Below, piece after piece: positions 23,443-31,840 of a DNA stretch of 46,108 nt. The notes under the pieces are model-generated. The model saw nothing but the letters and a program-made list of their open reading frames with translations. It did not search any database and was not told where the DNA came from. Location: assembly GCA_947175385.1 (NCBI GenBank), contig CAMWMN010000007.1, positions 1 to 46,108 of the forward strand, written 5' to 3'. Source of the stretch: an uncultured Clostridia bacterium. GTDB lineage: Bacteria > Bacillota > Clostridia > Oscillospirales > Ruminococcaceae. The position numbers and the translations under genes were made by a program. Within the stretch, counting starts at the first letter, position 1; every line of letters begins with the position of its first letter.

Positions 23443-24747
23443 TCACTTTAAGATATTATTGATTTGATCTTTTTGTTCTATAATATACAGCAGCATTTCG
23501 CGATTGATTTTCGCTAAATCCTTATACTCATTGACATTTTCAAAATACGCTACACAAATCATTTGGATTGAGCAGATCACATAGTAGATTGCCTTCTTTT
23601 CTTCCGCCGTTAAAGCATTGACACTGTGATAGCCGCGCAGGATAGAATTCAATATTTCGGGGAACTTATCATACGCGTTTTCCACGTTCCGCTGTTCGGA
23701 CAATATTCCGATGGCACAATAGCAAGGATCCCATAAGCGGATATTTCTCTCGCTCAATTCAAAGTCAATGAACCCGATCACCTCACTGCCGTTGAACAAA
23801 ATGTTGCAGGGGTTGGGGTCTCGATGTATCAATTGCTTCGGCAGCTTTTCAAACAGTGATCCGAAGTCGTTGATGTATTCGTCAAAAAAGCTGTCCGGCA
23901 GCCCCATATTCCATTGGATATTTTGCTTCCGCACATTCGGGATAGCCCATTCGGTCACATGAGCAAATAAATTCTGCTCAAACGGCTGAATGTCTTTTTC
24001 TGTCGCAGCCAGCGCGTTATGCAGCCGGGCAATACTTTGCCCGTATTTGAATCCAAAGTCTCCGCGATCATCACCAAAGCGTTCGGCTTTGGAAAGCGGC
24101 TCGCCATTTAGTTTGCGCGTCAGCATAAAATTGTTCGCATCATCCGTAAAATCATCGCCTTTTTTTGTGGGGACAGGAACTGCCGCCGAAAAGCCCTGTG
24201 CCGCTATTGCTTTTGCGACCCTGGCGTTTCGCAGCAATACTGTCCGATCCCCGGTTTTAAGGAAATAATCCTTACCGACCTGCCACACGTTGTCTGCTAT
24301 TTTAGTGCCATCTACAATCTTTACATCATTGATGGCCAGATCCTGCGGAATGTCCCAATTGGTTAGGACCTTTCGTAATTCTGTTTCCGTAAGCATAGTT
24401 GAAACCTCCGATATTGATTTATGCGTCCCGTAAAGGGATAAATATTTTTTGGGCGAACAACCATACATTCGCAAAAATGCCTTATAAAATCCTGCGTAAC
24501 TATCGAATCCATATTCCATGGCTGAGTCTATTGCTTTGCGCCCAGAGCCTATTTCCGCCAGTGCCCGATCCAATCGCCGCCTGTTGATATAAGCCGCTAA
24601 CGGAACACCGGTCACCTGTGCGAACAAACGTTGATAATGCCAGACCGAGTAGCCTGCCATACGCGCCAGCTCTTCCGGCGTAATATCGTTTTTCAGATTT
24701 TGTTCAATGTAAGCAATACTTGTTCTGATGATATCTGCGTTTTGCAT
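23443..24747 (-). CDS. AraC-type regulator fused to an aminoglycoside-phosphotransferase-like kinase
   Basis: 434 residues from ATG 24747 (GGGAAGGAGG upstream); a longer frame to 24786 lacks a ribosome site. Residues 5-108 are an AraC double helix-turn-helix (ITPEELARMAGYSVWHYQRLF, then YGFDSYAGFYKAFLRMYGCSP). Residues 150-434 are an APH/choline-kinase fold: catalytic HRDPNPCN (His308, Asp310, Asn315) and the metal Asp328 in GFIDFE. A plausible reading is a regulator that phosphorylates, or is gated by, the small molecule it senses, for example an aminoglycoside or an amino alcohol; this is inference. TATAAT at 24780-24775 (minus) is a possible -10 without a clear -35. Nothing in the immediate neighbourhood indicates its target. 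Confidence 0.85.
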   Translation of the reverse strand: MQNADIIRTSIAYIEQNLKNDITPEELARMAGYSVWHYQRLFAQVTGVPLAAYINRRRLDRALAEIGSGRKAIDSAMEYGFDSYAGFYKAFLRMYGCSPKKYLSLYGTHKSISEVSTMLTETELRKVLTNWDIPQDLAINDVKIVDGTKIADNVWQVGKDYFLKTGDRTVLLRNARVAKAIAAQGFSAAVPVPTKKGDDFTDDANNFMLTRKLNGEPLSKAERFGDDRGDFGFKYGQSIARLHNALAATEKDIQPFEQNLFAHVTEWAIPNVRKQNIQWNMGLPDSFFDEYINDFGSLFEKLPKQLIHRDPNPCNILFNGSEVIGFIDFELSERNIRLWDPCYCAIGILSEQRNVENAYDKFPEILNSILRGYHSVNALTAEEKKAIYYVICSIQMICVAYFENVNEYKDLAKINREMLLYIIEQKDQINNILK

Positions 24748-24786
24748 GAAAGTCCTCCTTCCCAGGATGGTTTTATTATAACACAT

Positions 24787-25093
24787 AAGAATGGTAAAAA
24801 CATTTCCTTTTATGCGAAAAATGATGAGATAGTATAAAAGAAATCACTAAATCGATAAAAAACAAAGATCTAACCTGCCGTAAAGCTGTTAGATCCTCCG
24901 ATAAATTGCGATATGTTGCCAAAAAATTTTTTCGTCTTTGAAGAAAAATATAAAAAGAAAACGACAACCTTCTATCGAAAATTGTCGTTTTTATGTGAAA
25001 CGTTGACAAAAAAGATTTCGCAGTAACCTTACAGCGAAAACCAAAAATTCCCAATGAGCGTTTCATTGGGAATTAACTACGGCAGCTTGCCGC
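24787..25093. other. Intergenic region with hairpins and repeat R2
   Basis: Contains GATCTAAC/GTTAGATC (about 24869-24896), a terminator-like hairpin AAAACGACAA/TTGTCGTTTT (24958-24991) with a T tail, and R2 copy c. No ORF is convincing. Confidence 0.55.
25010..25078 (+). repeat. R2 dispersed repeat, copy c
   Basis: GTTGACAAAAAAGATTTCGC, the box CCTTACAGCGAAAAC and the palindrome AATTCCCAATGA...TCATTGGGAATT (25046-25074). The string GTGAAACGTTGACAAAAAAG at its left edge also occurs beside copy a. Confidence 0.78.
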
Positions 25094-25183
25094 TGGCGGA
25101 GAAAGAGGGATTTGAACCCTCGCGCCGGTCTCCCGACCTACTCCCTTAGCAGGGGAGCCCCTTCACCACTTGGGTATTTCTCC
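25094..25183 (-). tRNA. tRNA-Ser (anticodon GCU)
   Basis: 90 nt on the minus strand including encoded CCA. Acceptor GGAGAAA/TTTCTCC, anticodon stem CTCCC/GGGAG with loop CTGCTAA giving GCT, long class II variable arm (GGTC...GACC) and T arm GAGGG-TTCAAAT-CCCTC. Confidence 0.95.
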
Positions 25184-25212
25184 AAATGCTGATATTCCAT
25201 ATCGTATTTACT

Positions 25213-25241
25213 ATTATACCACATTACTTTCGATTTGTCAA
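25213..25241 (-). promoter_or_regulatory. Promoter of tRNA-Ser
   Basis: On the minus strand TTGACA (25241-25236), 17-nt spacer, TATAAT (25218-25213). Confidence 0.9.
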
Positions 25242-25490
25242 GGGGTTTTGCGAAATTTTTACGGAAATTCCGATTTTCCCGTGAATTTGAGCCATATCAC
25301 GGGTAATTCCCACAAGTTTCCAAAACAATTGAAATTTCATTGCGGAATAACGACAAAATCCGCGCGCGGGATGTGCTATAATGCCATTGTAAGGGAAATC
25401 CGCCCACGGCTCACGGGGAGTTTATCGGGAATGAACCGGGTAAAGGCGGTGGATTCAGCCTTACATTATATGAAAACGGGGGTATATAAA

Positions 25491-25811
25491 ATGCTCAAGA
25501 TATATAATGACGGGCGGCGGATAACGGCGGCGCTTTCGGGGGACATCGATCATCATACTGCCCGGGAGTTCCGCGCGGCACTGGACGAGGTGATTGCGCG
25601 CTCGCGTCCGGAGCTGCTGATTCTCGACCTTGGCGAGGTGGGATTTATGGACAGCTCCGGCATCGGGCTGATTCTCGGGCGATTGAGAGCCGTTCGGGAG
25701 GTCGGCGGCGAAATTTTGGTGAAGAACGCACAAAACGAGATAGCCGAGGTGATTCGATTGTCGGGGCTGTCCATGCTGCTGGTTGAGCCTAAACAAACCG
25801 CAAAGAATTAA
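25491..25811 (+). CDS. spoIIAA: Anti-sigma-F factor antagonist
   Basis: 106 residues, a STAS-domain protein. When dephosphorylated it binds SpoIIAB and frees sigma F in the forespore. The phosphorylation site lies in GFMDSSGIGLILGR (Ser55/Ser56). Start ATG 25491 is chosen for GGGGG 8 nt upstream and agreement with family length; an in-frame ATG at 25470 is possible. First gene of spoIIAA-spoIIAB-sigF. I found no clear sigma-H promoter; a TATAAT at 25379-25384 lacks a good -35. Confidence 0.9.
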   Translation: MLKIYNDGRRITAALSGDIDHHTAREFRAALDEVIARSRPELLILDLGEVGFMDSSGIGLILGRLRAVREVGGEILVKNAQNEIAEVIRLSGLSMLLVEPKQTAKN

Positions 25812-25821
25812 GGCGCGGTCT

Positions 25822-25874
25822 TGCGCGTTATAACCCAAAGCCACGCTTTGACGATTTGCCATTAAGATAAGGAG
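25822..25874 (+). repeat. R1 dispersed leader element, copy B (short)
   Basis: GCGCGTTATAACCCAAAGC, then GATTTGCCATTAAGATAAGGAG, in the spoIIAA-spoIIAB gap. Only the conserved ends are present; the hairpin core is gone. AAGGAG (25869-25874) is 5 nt before the spoIIAB start. Confidence 0.6.
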
Positions 25875-25879
25875 TTAAG

Positions 25880-26332
25880 ATGAGAAAAGAATTAATCAAC
25901 CAATGCGCGGTGCGGTTTCCCGCATTGTCGCGCAACGAAAGCCTGTCACGCTCGGCGGCTGCGTCATTCGCGCTGCAATGCGACCCCACGGTCGAGGAAA
26001 TCGCCGCAATAAAGACCGCCGTATCCGAGGCGGTGACTAATGCCATTGTCCACGGATACAGGGATTGCGAGGGTATGGTGGAGATGACAATGAAGCTGTA
26101 CGGCGATAATACATTGTACATACAAATCAAGGACAAGGGCAGGGGAATCCCAAATGTTAAGGAGGCAATGCAGCCCGCGTTCACCACCGCGCCCGCCGAT
26201 GAGGAGCGTTCGGGGCTGGGATTCACCGTGATGGAGAGCTTTATGGATAAGGTGCGAGTGCGTTCGACAGAGGGGCGCGGAACCTGCGTGACACTGGAAA
26301 AGCGTCTGCGTAAAAAGGGTGATGACGATTGA
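25880..26332 (+). CDS. spoIIAB: Anti-sigma F factor, serine kinase
   Basis: 150 residues, GHKL ATPase/kinase that holds sigma F inactive and phosphorylates SpoIIAA. N-box EAVTNAIVHGY (about 54-64), G1 box DKGRGIPN and the RSGLGFTVMESFMD block are intact. Its stop overlaps the TTG start of sigF. Separated from spoIIAA by repeat R1 copy B, which supplies its ribosome site. Confidence 0.94.
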   Translation: MRKELINQCAVRFPALSRNESLSRSAAASFALQCDPTVEEIAAIKTAVSEAVTNAIVHGYRDCEGMVEMTMKLYGDNTLYIQIKDKGRGIPNVKEAMQPAFTTAPADEERSGLGFTVMESFMDKVRVRSTEGRGTCVTLEKRLRKKGDDD

Positions 26333-26976
26333 ACGCCCGTGATGATTTCATCGCGCGGAATCTGCCGTTGGTGCACTCGTTGGCGAATCGCTTTCGCGGG
26401 CGCGGAATCGATTACGAGGAGCTGTTTGCCGCGGGGAGTTTAGGTCTTGTTAAGGCTTGTGATAAATTTGACGAATCGCGCGGGTTGTGTTTTTCGACCT
26501 ATGCCGTGCCCGTTATTCTCGGGGAGATTCGGCGGCTGTTCCGTGACGGCGGCTCGGTAAAGATGAGCCGTTCGCTTAAAGAGCTGTCGGTGAAAGCAGC
26601 TCGCGCCCGCGAGGAGCTGTCTAAGAGCGGAAACGAGCCGACCATTACCGAAATCGCCGAGTATCTGGGGGTATCGCCCGAGGACGCGGCGGAGGCTGTC
26701 GCGGCATCCGCGCCCACGATGTCTCTTACCTGTTCCGATGATGACGGCGGAAATTTCGACCTTCCCGTAGACAGCGGAGAGAGCGCGCTGATTGACAGGC
26801 TTGCACTGCGGCAGTGTCTGGACGAGCTTTCCGAGGAGGACAGAAAACTTATCATTCTGCGGTATTTCCGCAATATGACGCAATCTCAGACCGCGCAGGC
26901 ACTCGGAATGTCACAGGTTCAGATTTCGCGCCGCGAACGGAAAATTCTTGGGGAGCTGCGTCTGCAATTGACTTGA
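26329..26976 (+). CDS. sigF: Sporulation sigma factor F
   Basis: 215 residues. Region 2 shows RGIDYEELFAAGSLGLVKACDKFD and FSTYAVPVILGEIRRLFRD; region 3 has the MSRSLKEL block; region 4 the helix-turn-helix MTQSQTAQALGMSQVQISRRE. Start is TTG 26329, overlapping the spoIIAB stop by 4 nt (TTGA), as expected of translational coupling. The position after spoIIAA-spoIIAB identifies it as sigma F rather than sigma G. Confidence 0.94.
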   Translation: MNARDDFIARNLPLVHSLANRFRGRGIDYEELFAAGSLGLVKACDKFDESRGLCFSTYAVPVILGEIRRLFRDGGSVKMSRSLKELSVKAARAREELSKSGNEPTITEIAEYLGVSPEDAAEAVAASAPTMSLTCSDDDGGNFDLPVDSGESALIDRLALRQCLDELSEEDRKLIILRYFRNMTQSQTAQALGMSQVQISRRERKILGELRLQLT

Positions 26977-27029
26977 CGGGAATTTGCAATTCCTTTACCA
27001 AATCTTAACCCTGAAAGTGGAAAAAATGC

Positions 27030-27058
27030 TTGCATTTCGGCTACAAATGTTGTATAAT
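27030..27058 (+). promoter_or_regulatory. Promoter of the glycosyltransferase gene
   Basis: TTGCAT (27030-27035), 17-nt spacer, TATAAT (27053-27058). Confidence 0.7.
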
Positions 27059-27108
27059 AGAAACATAGATTTTTCGACATTTGATTTTCACTTTGGGGAG
27101 AGTTTTCT

Positions 27109-28635
27109 ATGAATGTATGCTTAATGAATGATTCGTTTCCGCCGATGATAGACGGCGTATCGAATGTGGTTATAAATTACGCGGAAACAATTTCAAACGG
27201 ACTCGGACAAGCCGTTGTGGTAACTCCGAAATATCCCGGAGCGGAGGATAACTACCCGTTTGACGTGGTGAGATACCGCAGTATGCGGATCACGCAGCAT
27301 TTGTGCGGCTATCGCGCGGGGTATCCGTTTTCGTCGAGCAAGCTCGACATGCTCTCCGATTACGAGTTCGACATAATCCACAGCCATTGTCCGTTCGCGT
27401 CAATGGTGATGGCGCGGGTTCTCCGCGAAAAGACCAATGTGCCGATCGTGTTCACTTACCACACCAAGTTTGATATAGATATCCGCCGCGCCTTGAAGAA
27501 TGATATGCTGTCCGCGCAGGCAATCAAATTCGTTGTGGATAACATCTCGGCGTGCGATGAGGTTTGGACGGTAAGCCGGGGCGCGGGCGACAATCTGCGC
27601 TGCCTCGGTTATGAGGGGGAAATCGCCGTGATGGAAAACGGTGTGGATTTTCCGCGCGGAAGAGCAGATAAGGACGAGGTTCTTGAGCTGCGGCATTTCT
27701 ACAATATCCCCGATGAAACCGTGTTGTTTATGTTTGTCGGCAGACTGCTGTGGTATAAGGGAATCCGCCTTATATTGGACGCGCTGAAGATCGTATCGGA
27801 CAAGGGGCTGGACTATCGAATGATGATCGTCGGCGACGGTATGGACAGAGCGGAAATGGAGGATTACGCGCACGAACTGGGGATCGCCGATAAGTGTATT
27901 TTTACGGGCGCGGTAACTGACCGCGAGGAGCTGCGTGTGTACTACACCGCCGGAGAACTGTTTTTGTTCCCGTCGGAGTATGACACCAACGGAATCGTGG
28001 TTCGCGAGGCGGCGGCTTGCGGAGTAGGCTCGCTGCTTATTCGCGGGAGCTGTGCCGCCGAGGGCATTACCGATGGCAGAACGGGAATCCTCACCGATGC
28101 GAATCCGCAAGCGATTGCCCGAAAGCTGGAGTTTGCTCTCTCTCACCGCGATGAGATCCACCAAATCGGAGAACACGCGATGAACGAGGTTTATCTTTCG
28201 TGGGAGGACGCGGTGAAACGCGCGTATGACCGCTATCCGGCAGTGGTAGAGCGCTGTATGAGCGGAAACTCGCAGCGGCACGAAAAGGTGTTTACGGCGG
28301 AGCTTATCAAGCTGATGGACAACATCACCGAGGGCGTTCAGCAGTTTCGCGGAATCCCCGCTGAGATAAAGAGCACGGGTTCGACCGTCCGCCGCAAATG
28401 GCACCGTGTTACAGCCAAGGCAAAATCCATCGGCACGCGGAAGAAGAGATCTGCTGAGATTCCCGAGGGCTTTACCGAGGACGACATTAAAATTGAAAGC
28501 TCTGTATGCACAGGCGAGAAAACCATCGGATTTTACAGCAAGTCCGAAAACAAACTGATGTATGCCGAGCTTGTCCGCAATGACGAGGATATAGACGCGT
28601 TCTACAAAAAATACGGCATTTCAGACCGCCGATAA
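27109..28635 (+). CDS. GT4-family glycosyltransferase with C-terminal extension
   Basis: 508 residues, cytosolic or membrane-associated. The N-terminal acceptor half begins MNVCLMNDSFPPMIDGVSNVV, with HSHCPF and TYHTKFD blocks like diacylglycerol or mannosyl GT4 enzymes. The C-terminal donor half has VGRLLWYKGIRLILDAL and the E-x7-E-type FPSEYDTNGIVVREAAACG. After about residue 400 there is a basic and Lys-rich extension of about 100 residues that is not part of the GT-B fold. Likely a glycolipid or cell-envelope sugar transferase; donor and acceptor are unknown. Monocistronic with promoter and terminator. Confidence 0.85.
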   Translation: MNVCLMNDSFPPMIDGVSNVVINYAETISNGLGQAVVVTPKYPGAEDNYPFDVVRYRSMRITQHLCGYRAGYPFSSSKLDMLSDYEFDIIHSHCPFASMVMARVLREKTNVPIVFTYHTKFDIDIRRALKNDMLSAQAIKFVVDNISACDEVWTVSRGAGDNLRCLGYEGEIAVMENGVDFPRGRADKDEVLELRHFYNIPDETVLFMFVGRLLWYKGIRLILDALKIVSDKGLDYRMMIVGDGMDRAEMEDYAHELGIADKCIFTGAVTDREELRVYYTAGELFLFPSEYDTNGIVVREAAACGVGSLLIRGSCAAEGITDGRTGILTDANPQAIARKLEFALSHRDEIHQIGEHAMNEVYLSWEDAVKRAYDRYPAVVERCMSGNSQRHEKVFTAELIKLMDNITEGVQQFRGIPAEIKSTGSTVRRKWHRVTAKAKSIGTRKKRSAEIPEGFTEDDIKIESSVCTGEKTIGFYSKSENKLMYAELVRNDEDIDAFYKKYGISDRR

Positions 28636-28734
28636 GCTCCCATCTGCTTCGTCACACCCTGTCCGGCAGCCCTTAAGGCTGGTCGAACAGGGCGTTTCTT
28701 GCATCTGAGGGCTTCTCGGCGGTTTGAGAAAAAC

Positions 28735-28769
28735 ACTCCCCGCCGATAATTTGCGGCGGGGAGTAAATT
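28735..28769 (+). terminator. Terminator after the glycosyltransferase gene
   Basis: ACTCCCCGCCG/CGGCGGGGAGT (28735-28764), then AAATTTTT. A second weaker hairpin (CAGCC CTTAA GGCTG inside CCTGT/ACAGG) lies at about 28660-28695. Confidence 0.8.
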
Positions 28770-28783
28770 TTTGGTTAAACCTC

Positions 28784-28812
28784 TTGATTTTGTCGGAAAA
28801 TGATGGTATAAT
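28784..28812 (+). promoter_or_regulatory. Promoter of the esterase gene
   Basis: TTGATT (28784-28789), 17-nt spacer, TATAAT (28807-28812). Confidence 0.75.
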
Positions 28813-28845
28813 AAAAACAGTATATAAAATTCCGGGAGGTAAATT

Positions 28846-29658
28846 ATGACAGTTAAGACGTTTTCCATCAATTCCGATAAGACCGCATTTGTAAAGGCAT
28901 ATCTTCCCGACAGCATTGGGGGAATCGAGTTCACCGAAAAGCGACCGTCCGTAGTGATTTTCCCGGGCGGAGGGTATGAACTCTGTTCCGCGCGCGAGGG
29001 CGAGCCGATTGCGTTTCAGTATTTGGCGGCGGGATACGCAGCATTCGTGGTTACATACACCTGTAACGCGCGTTTCCCCGTGCCGCTTATTGACGCGGCT
29101 TATACGTTCTATAAAATACGTATGCGCGCCGAGGAGTTCTGCATTGACCCCGAAAAAATCGCCGTGTTGGGCTGTTCGGCTGGCGGACATCTGGCGGGAT
29201 GTCTTGCCACGATGTGGAACGATAATCTGGTGGTTAAGACCATAGGCTGCTCTCCCGAGGATTTGCGTCCGAACGCGGCGGTGCTTTGTTATCCCGTGAT
29301 AAGCGGCGTAACCTCGCCGCACGAGGGGAGCTTTAAGGTGCTGTTGGGGGATGAGGCAAGCCGTTCGGATTTGTCGCGCTTGTCGCTGGAGAACCGCGTT
29401 ACCCCGAAAACTCCGCCGATTTTCATCTGGCATACCGCAACGGACGAAACCGTTTCCGCGCATAATTCACTGGTAATGGCTAAAGCGTGTATCTCAAACA
29501 AAATCCCCGTGGAGCTGCATATTTTTGACGAGGGCGGTTGTCACGCATTGTCCACCTGCGACAAGGCGGTGGCGCGTAACGAGAATGAGGTTAATCCCTC
29601 GTGTCACCGCTGGATAGAGCTGTCTATCGGATTCCTCAACAAGTATCTGAACGTATGA
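28846..29658 (+). CDS. Alpha/beta-hydrolase, acetyl-esterase-like
   Basis: 270 residues, no signal peptide, so intracellular. Oxyanion block FPGGGYELCS (39-48), nucleophile elbow GCSAG with Ser111, Asp200 in HTATDETV and His233 in GGCHALS make the triad. It resembles the BD-FAE/xylan-acetyl-esterase group common in gut Firmicutes. Start ATG follows GGGAGG. Its stop overlaps the start of the next membrane-protein gene (ATGA). The substrate is unknown. Confidence 0.85.
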   Translation: MTVKTFSINSDKTAFVKAYLPDSIGGIEFTEKRPSVVIFPGGGYELCSAREGEPIAFQYLAAGYAAFVVTYTCNARFPVPLIDAAYTFYKIRMRAEEFCIDPEKIAVLGCSAGGHLAGCLATMWNDNLVVKTIGCSPEDLRPNAAVLCYPVISGVTSPHEGSFKVLLGDEASRSDLSRLSLENRVTPKTPPIFIWHTATDETVSAHNSLVMAKACISNKIPVELHIFDEGGCHALSTCDKAVARNENEVNPSCHRWIELSIGFLNKYLNV

Positions 29659-30179
29659 GCAGCTTTTTGAAACGCATAAGAGAGCCGATAAAAAGTCCGC
29701 TGTGGAAAACCGCGCTGTTCTGTGTGATTTTTCTGATAATCGGAGGTGTTTTGGGAGCGGTTTCAAAGCTCGCGGACGTTTACTCGGAGATACTCGGAAA
29801 CTTCACTTCGGGGATTTGCGTATGGATTCTCATCGGAACGGTAATATGCGTGTTTGCAAAAAGCCCGTTCCGCGCGGCGGCTTATGTGTTTTTGCTCTGC
29901 GCGGGAATGATTGCGGCATATTACATCACCGCAAAGCTTGCCGATTTGTATTACTCAACGAGTTTTGTTAAAGGTTGGAGTATCTTTACGCTGTTCACGC
30001 CGATTTTCGCACTGATTTCGTGGTACTCGCGCGGAAGAGCTTGGCAGTCGTGGGTGATACGCATAGGAATCGCGGTGGTTATGCTTGGTGGGCTTTTCTT
30101 AATTTCGGGGAATGTGTTCCTTGACGTTCTTTCCATCGCTGGAGCGGTCGGAGTTACCTTGAGAAAGGAGAGAACGTGA
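29655..30179 (+). CDS. Five-segment membrane protein
   Basis: 174 residues from ATG 29655, overlapping the esterase stop. Hydrophobic stretches at about 18-38, 48-67, 70-92, 103-122 and 132-165; no motif I recognise. Operon partner of the esterase. Confidence 0.7.
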   Translation: MSSFLKRIREPIKSPLWKTALFCVIFLIIGGVLGAVSKLADVYSEILGNFTSGICVWILIGTVICVFAKSPFRAAAYVFLLCAGMIAAYYITAKLADLYYSTSFVKGWSIFTLFTPIFALISWYSRGRAWQSWVIRIGIAVVMLGGLFLISGNVFLDVLSIAGAVGVTLRKERT

Positions 30180-30517
30180 TGTTTTCGGAGGAGTTCACAT
30201 ATACAAAGGGCGAAAGGATTGCCGAAGTGATAAGCACCGTGTTGGCGGTTGGTTTTGACGGAGCATATATCGCGCTGATGGTTTTGGGAAAAATATCGGG
30301 TTTCGGGATTTTGTTCATAATAGTATCCTCGATAGTTTACGGAGCGTTCACTTTAGGCAGCAAGGCTCCTCAGTTTACAAGCAACGCTTTGGCGGATAAA
30401 GAAATTTCCGAGGACAAGATACGTTTGATACGGCGAGGGTGTATCGCTACGAAGATTGCCGTTATGTGCGTTCTGTTCGTTTTGACGATTACGGGCATTA
30501 TATTTGGCGGGAGGTAA
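30179..30517 (+). CDS. Small membrane protein, paralogue 1
   Basis: 112 residues from ATG 30179, 8 nt after AAGGAG; the GTG at 30176 is an alternative start. Begins MFSEEFTYTKGERIAEVIS, then three hydrophobic segments. It is a paralogue of 31467-31799 (MPIEKLTYTKGEKIAEI...), with matching order of segments and a shared R-RG-I-KI/GKI stretch in the last third. Function unknown. Overlaps the preceding stop. Confidence 0.7.
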   Translation: MFSEEFTYTKGERIAEVISTVLAVGFDGAYIALMVLGKISGFGILFIIVSSIVYGAFTLGSKAPQFTSNALADKEISEDKIRLIRRGCIATKIAVMCVLFVLTITGIIFGGR

Positions 30518-30556
30518 TTACGGCAAAGTCCGACCCTGCGCTGATTGACGCGTCTG

Positions 30557-30752
30557 ATTCAAAACAGCCTATCCGCAGCGCAGTTTGGCGCGTTATAATC
30601 AAAAGCAAGTTATTGGTAACCAGTGCAAATTGCGAAAGCGAGCGTTGCCGAGCACCGCGCAGCGGTGAGAGGTAACGCTCAGCTAGCATGGACGAAAATT
30701 GCAAAGCAATTTTCGTCCGTGCGGTTCGCAATTTGCCAATTAAAATAAGGAG
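30557..30752 (+). repeat. R1 dispersed leader element, copy C
   Basis: Outer stem GCAAATTGCGAA/TTCGCAATTTGC differs from copy A on both sides yet still pairs. The inner hairpin GGACGAAAATTGC/GCAATTTTCGTCC likewise replaces the copy A hairpin. It ends AAGGAG (30747-30752), 6 nt before the flavin reductase start. Confidence 0.78.
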
Positions 30753-30758
30753 TTTATT

Positions 30759-31334
30759 ATGAGAAAGAATTTAGGAGTTCAACCGGCACTGTTCCCTATG
30801 CCCGTGACTATTGTTGCGGCTTATGACGAAAACGGAGTGGTTTGCGCCCTCAACGCTGCTTGGGCGCAGATATGCGACAGTGACAAGATCGCGCTGTTTA
30901 TTGACGCGGATCACAAGACCACCGCGAACATTATGCAGACAAAGGCTTTCACGGTAAGTATTGCCGATGTTCCGAATATGGAGGTTGCGGACTTCCTCGG
31001 AATCGCGTCGGGAAACAAAATGCCCGATAAGTTTGAGCGGACGGGTTATCACGCGGAGAAGAGCGAGTTTGTAAACGCGCCCGTTATTATCGAGTTCCCC
31101 GTGACGCTTGAGTGTGAGCTTGAGGAGGTCGTTGATACGGAGAATCTTCACGCGGTTGTCGGGAAAATCGTGAACGTCAGCGCGGACGAAAAGGTTATCG
31201 GCGATAAGGACAAAATAGACCCCGCGAAAGTAAACGCGTTGGTGTTTGACCAGTTCCGCTCGGGATATTACTCCATCGGAGAAAAGGTCGGGCAGGCTTG
31301 GAATGCGGGAAAAGAGCTTATGCAAAAGGGTTAA
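30759..31334 (+). CDS. Flavin reductase-family protein (FMN-binding split barrel)
   Basis: 191 residues. The start MRKNLGVQPALFPMPVTIVAA and the NAAWAQICDSDKIALFID, HKTTANIM and FTVSIAD blocks match flavoprotein reductases of the DIM6/NTAB type that bind FMN on a split barrel. Probably a cytosolic NAD(P)H:flavin or electron-transfer protein. It is flanked by the two paralogous small membrane proteins and preceded by R1 copy C, which supplies its ribosome site. Confidence 0.85.
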   Translation: MRKNLGVQPALFPMPVTIVAAYDENGVVCALNAAWAQICDSDKIALFIDADHKTTANIMQTKAFTVSIADVPNMEVADFLGIASGNKMPDKFERTGYHAEKSEFVNAPVIIEFPVTLECELEEVVDTENLHAVVGKIVNVSADEKVIGDKDKIDPAKVNALVFDQFRSGYYSIGEKVGQAWNAGKELMQKG

Positions 31335-31343
31335 GTGCGTTCA

Positions 31344-31459
31344 ATTCAAAACAGCCTATCGGCGGCGCAGTTTAGCGCGCTATAACCCAAAATAAGTTAT
31401 TGGTGATTAGTGCAAATTCCGAAAGCGAGCAGGGCGCAATTTGCTATTAAAATAAGGAG
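31344..31459 (+). repeat. R1 dispersed leader element, copy D (partial)
   Basis: Shares ATTCAAAACAGCCTATC and the following 40 nt with copy C, then GTGCAAATTCCGAAAGCGAG...GCGCAATTTGCTATTAAAATAAGGAG. The inner hairpins are deleted. AAGGAG (31454-31459) is 7 nt before the next start. Confidence 0.75.
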
Positions 31460-31466
31460 GATTATT

Positions 31467-31799
31467 ATGCCGATTGAAAAGCTAACCTATACAAAGGGAG
31501 AAAAAATTGCCGAAATTGCAGCGGCGGCTATTGCCGCGTGCAGTGTTGCGGGATATATCGTTCTTATGGTTTTCGGAAAAGTTTCCGGTGTTGCAATTAT
31601 AATGATTTTGGCAACGTTGATTTTGTATGCCGTGTTTACGCTTTGCTCGACAATGCCCCAACATACCAATGTTTTTACGCACCCCGAGAAGTGTTCGGAT
31701 AAACAATTGCGTTATGCCCGCAGAGGATTTATTATCGGGAAGATCTTGTTTGTCGCGGCGATGTTTGCTGTGACGGCGATGGGTGGCGTTATTGCTTAA
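31467..31799 (+). CDS. Small membrane protein, paralogue 2
   Basis: 110 residues from ATG 31467. Shares the TYTKGE(R/K)IAE opening and overall layout with 30179-30517; three hydrophobic segments. Function unknown. The ribosome site comes from R1 copy D. Confidence 0.7.
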   Translation: MPIEKLTYTKGEKIAEIAAAAIAACSVAGYIVLMVFGKVSGVAIIMILATLILYAVFTLCSTMPQHTNVFTHPEKCSDKQLRYARRGFIIGKILFVAAMFAVTAMGGVIA

Positions 31800-31840
31800 A
31801 TCTTTTGAGCTGCCGTATATTAAAGAAAGGAAATAATTAT

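Noticed and set aside
27400-28404. 334-residue minus-strand ORF inside the glycosyltransferase gene
   Set aside because: Shadow frame, no ribosome site, no domain.
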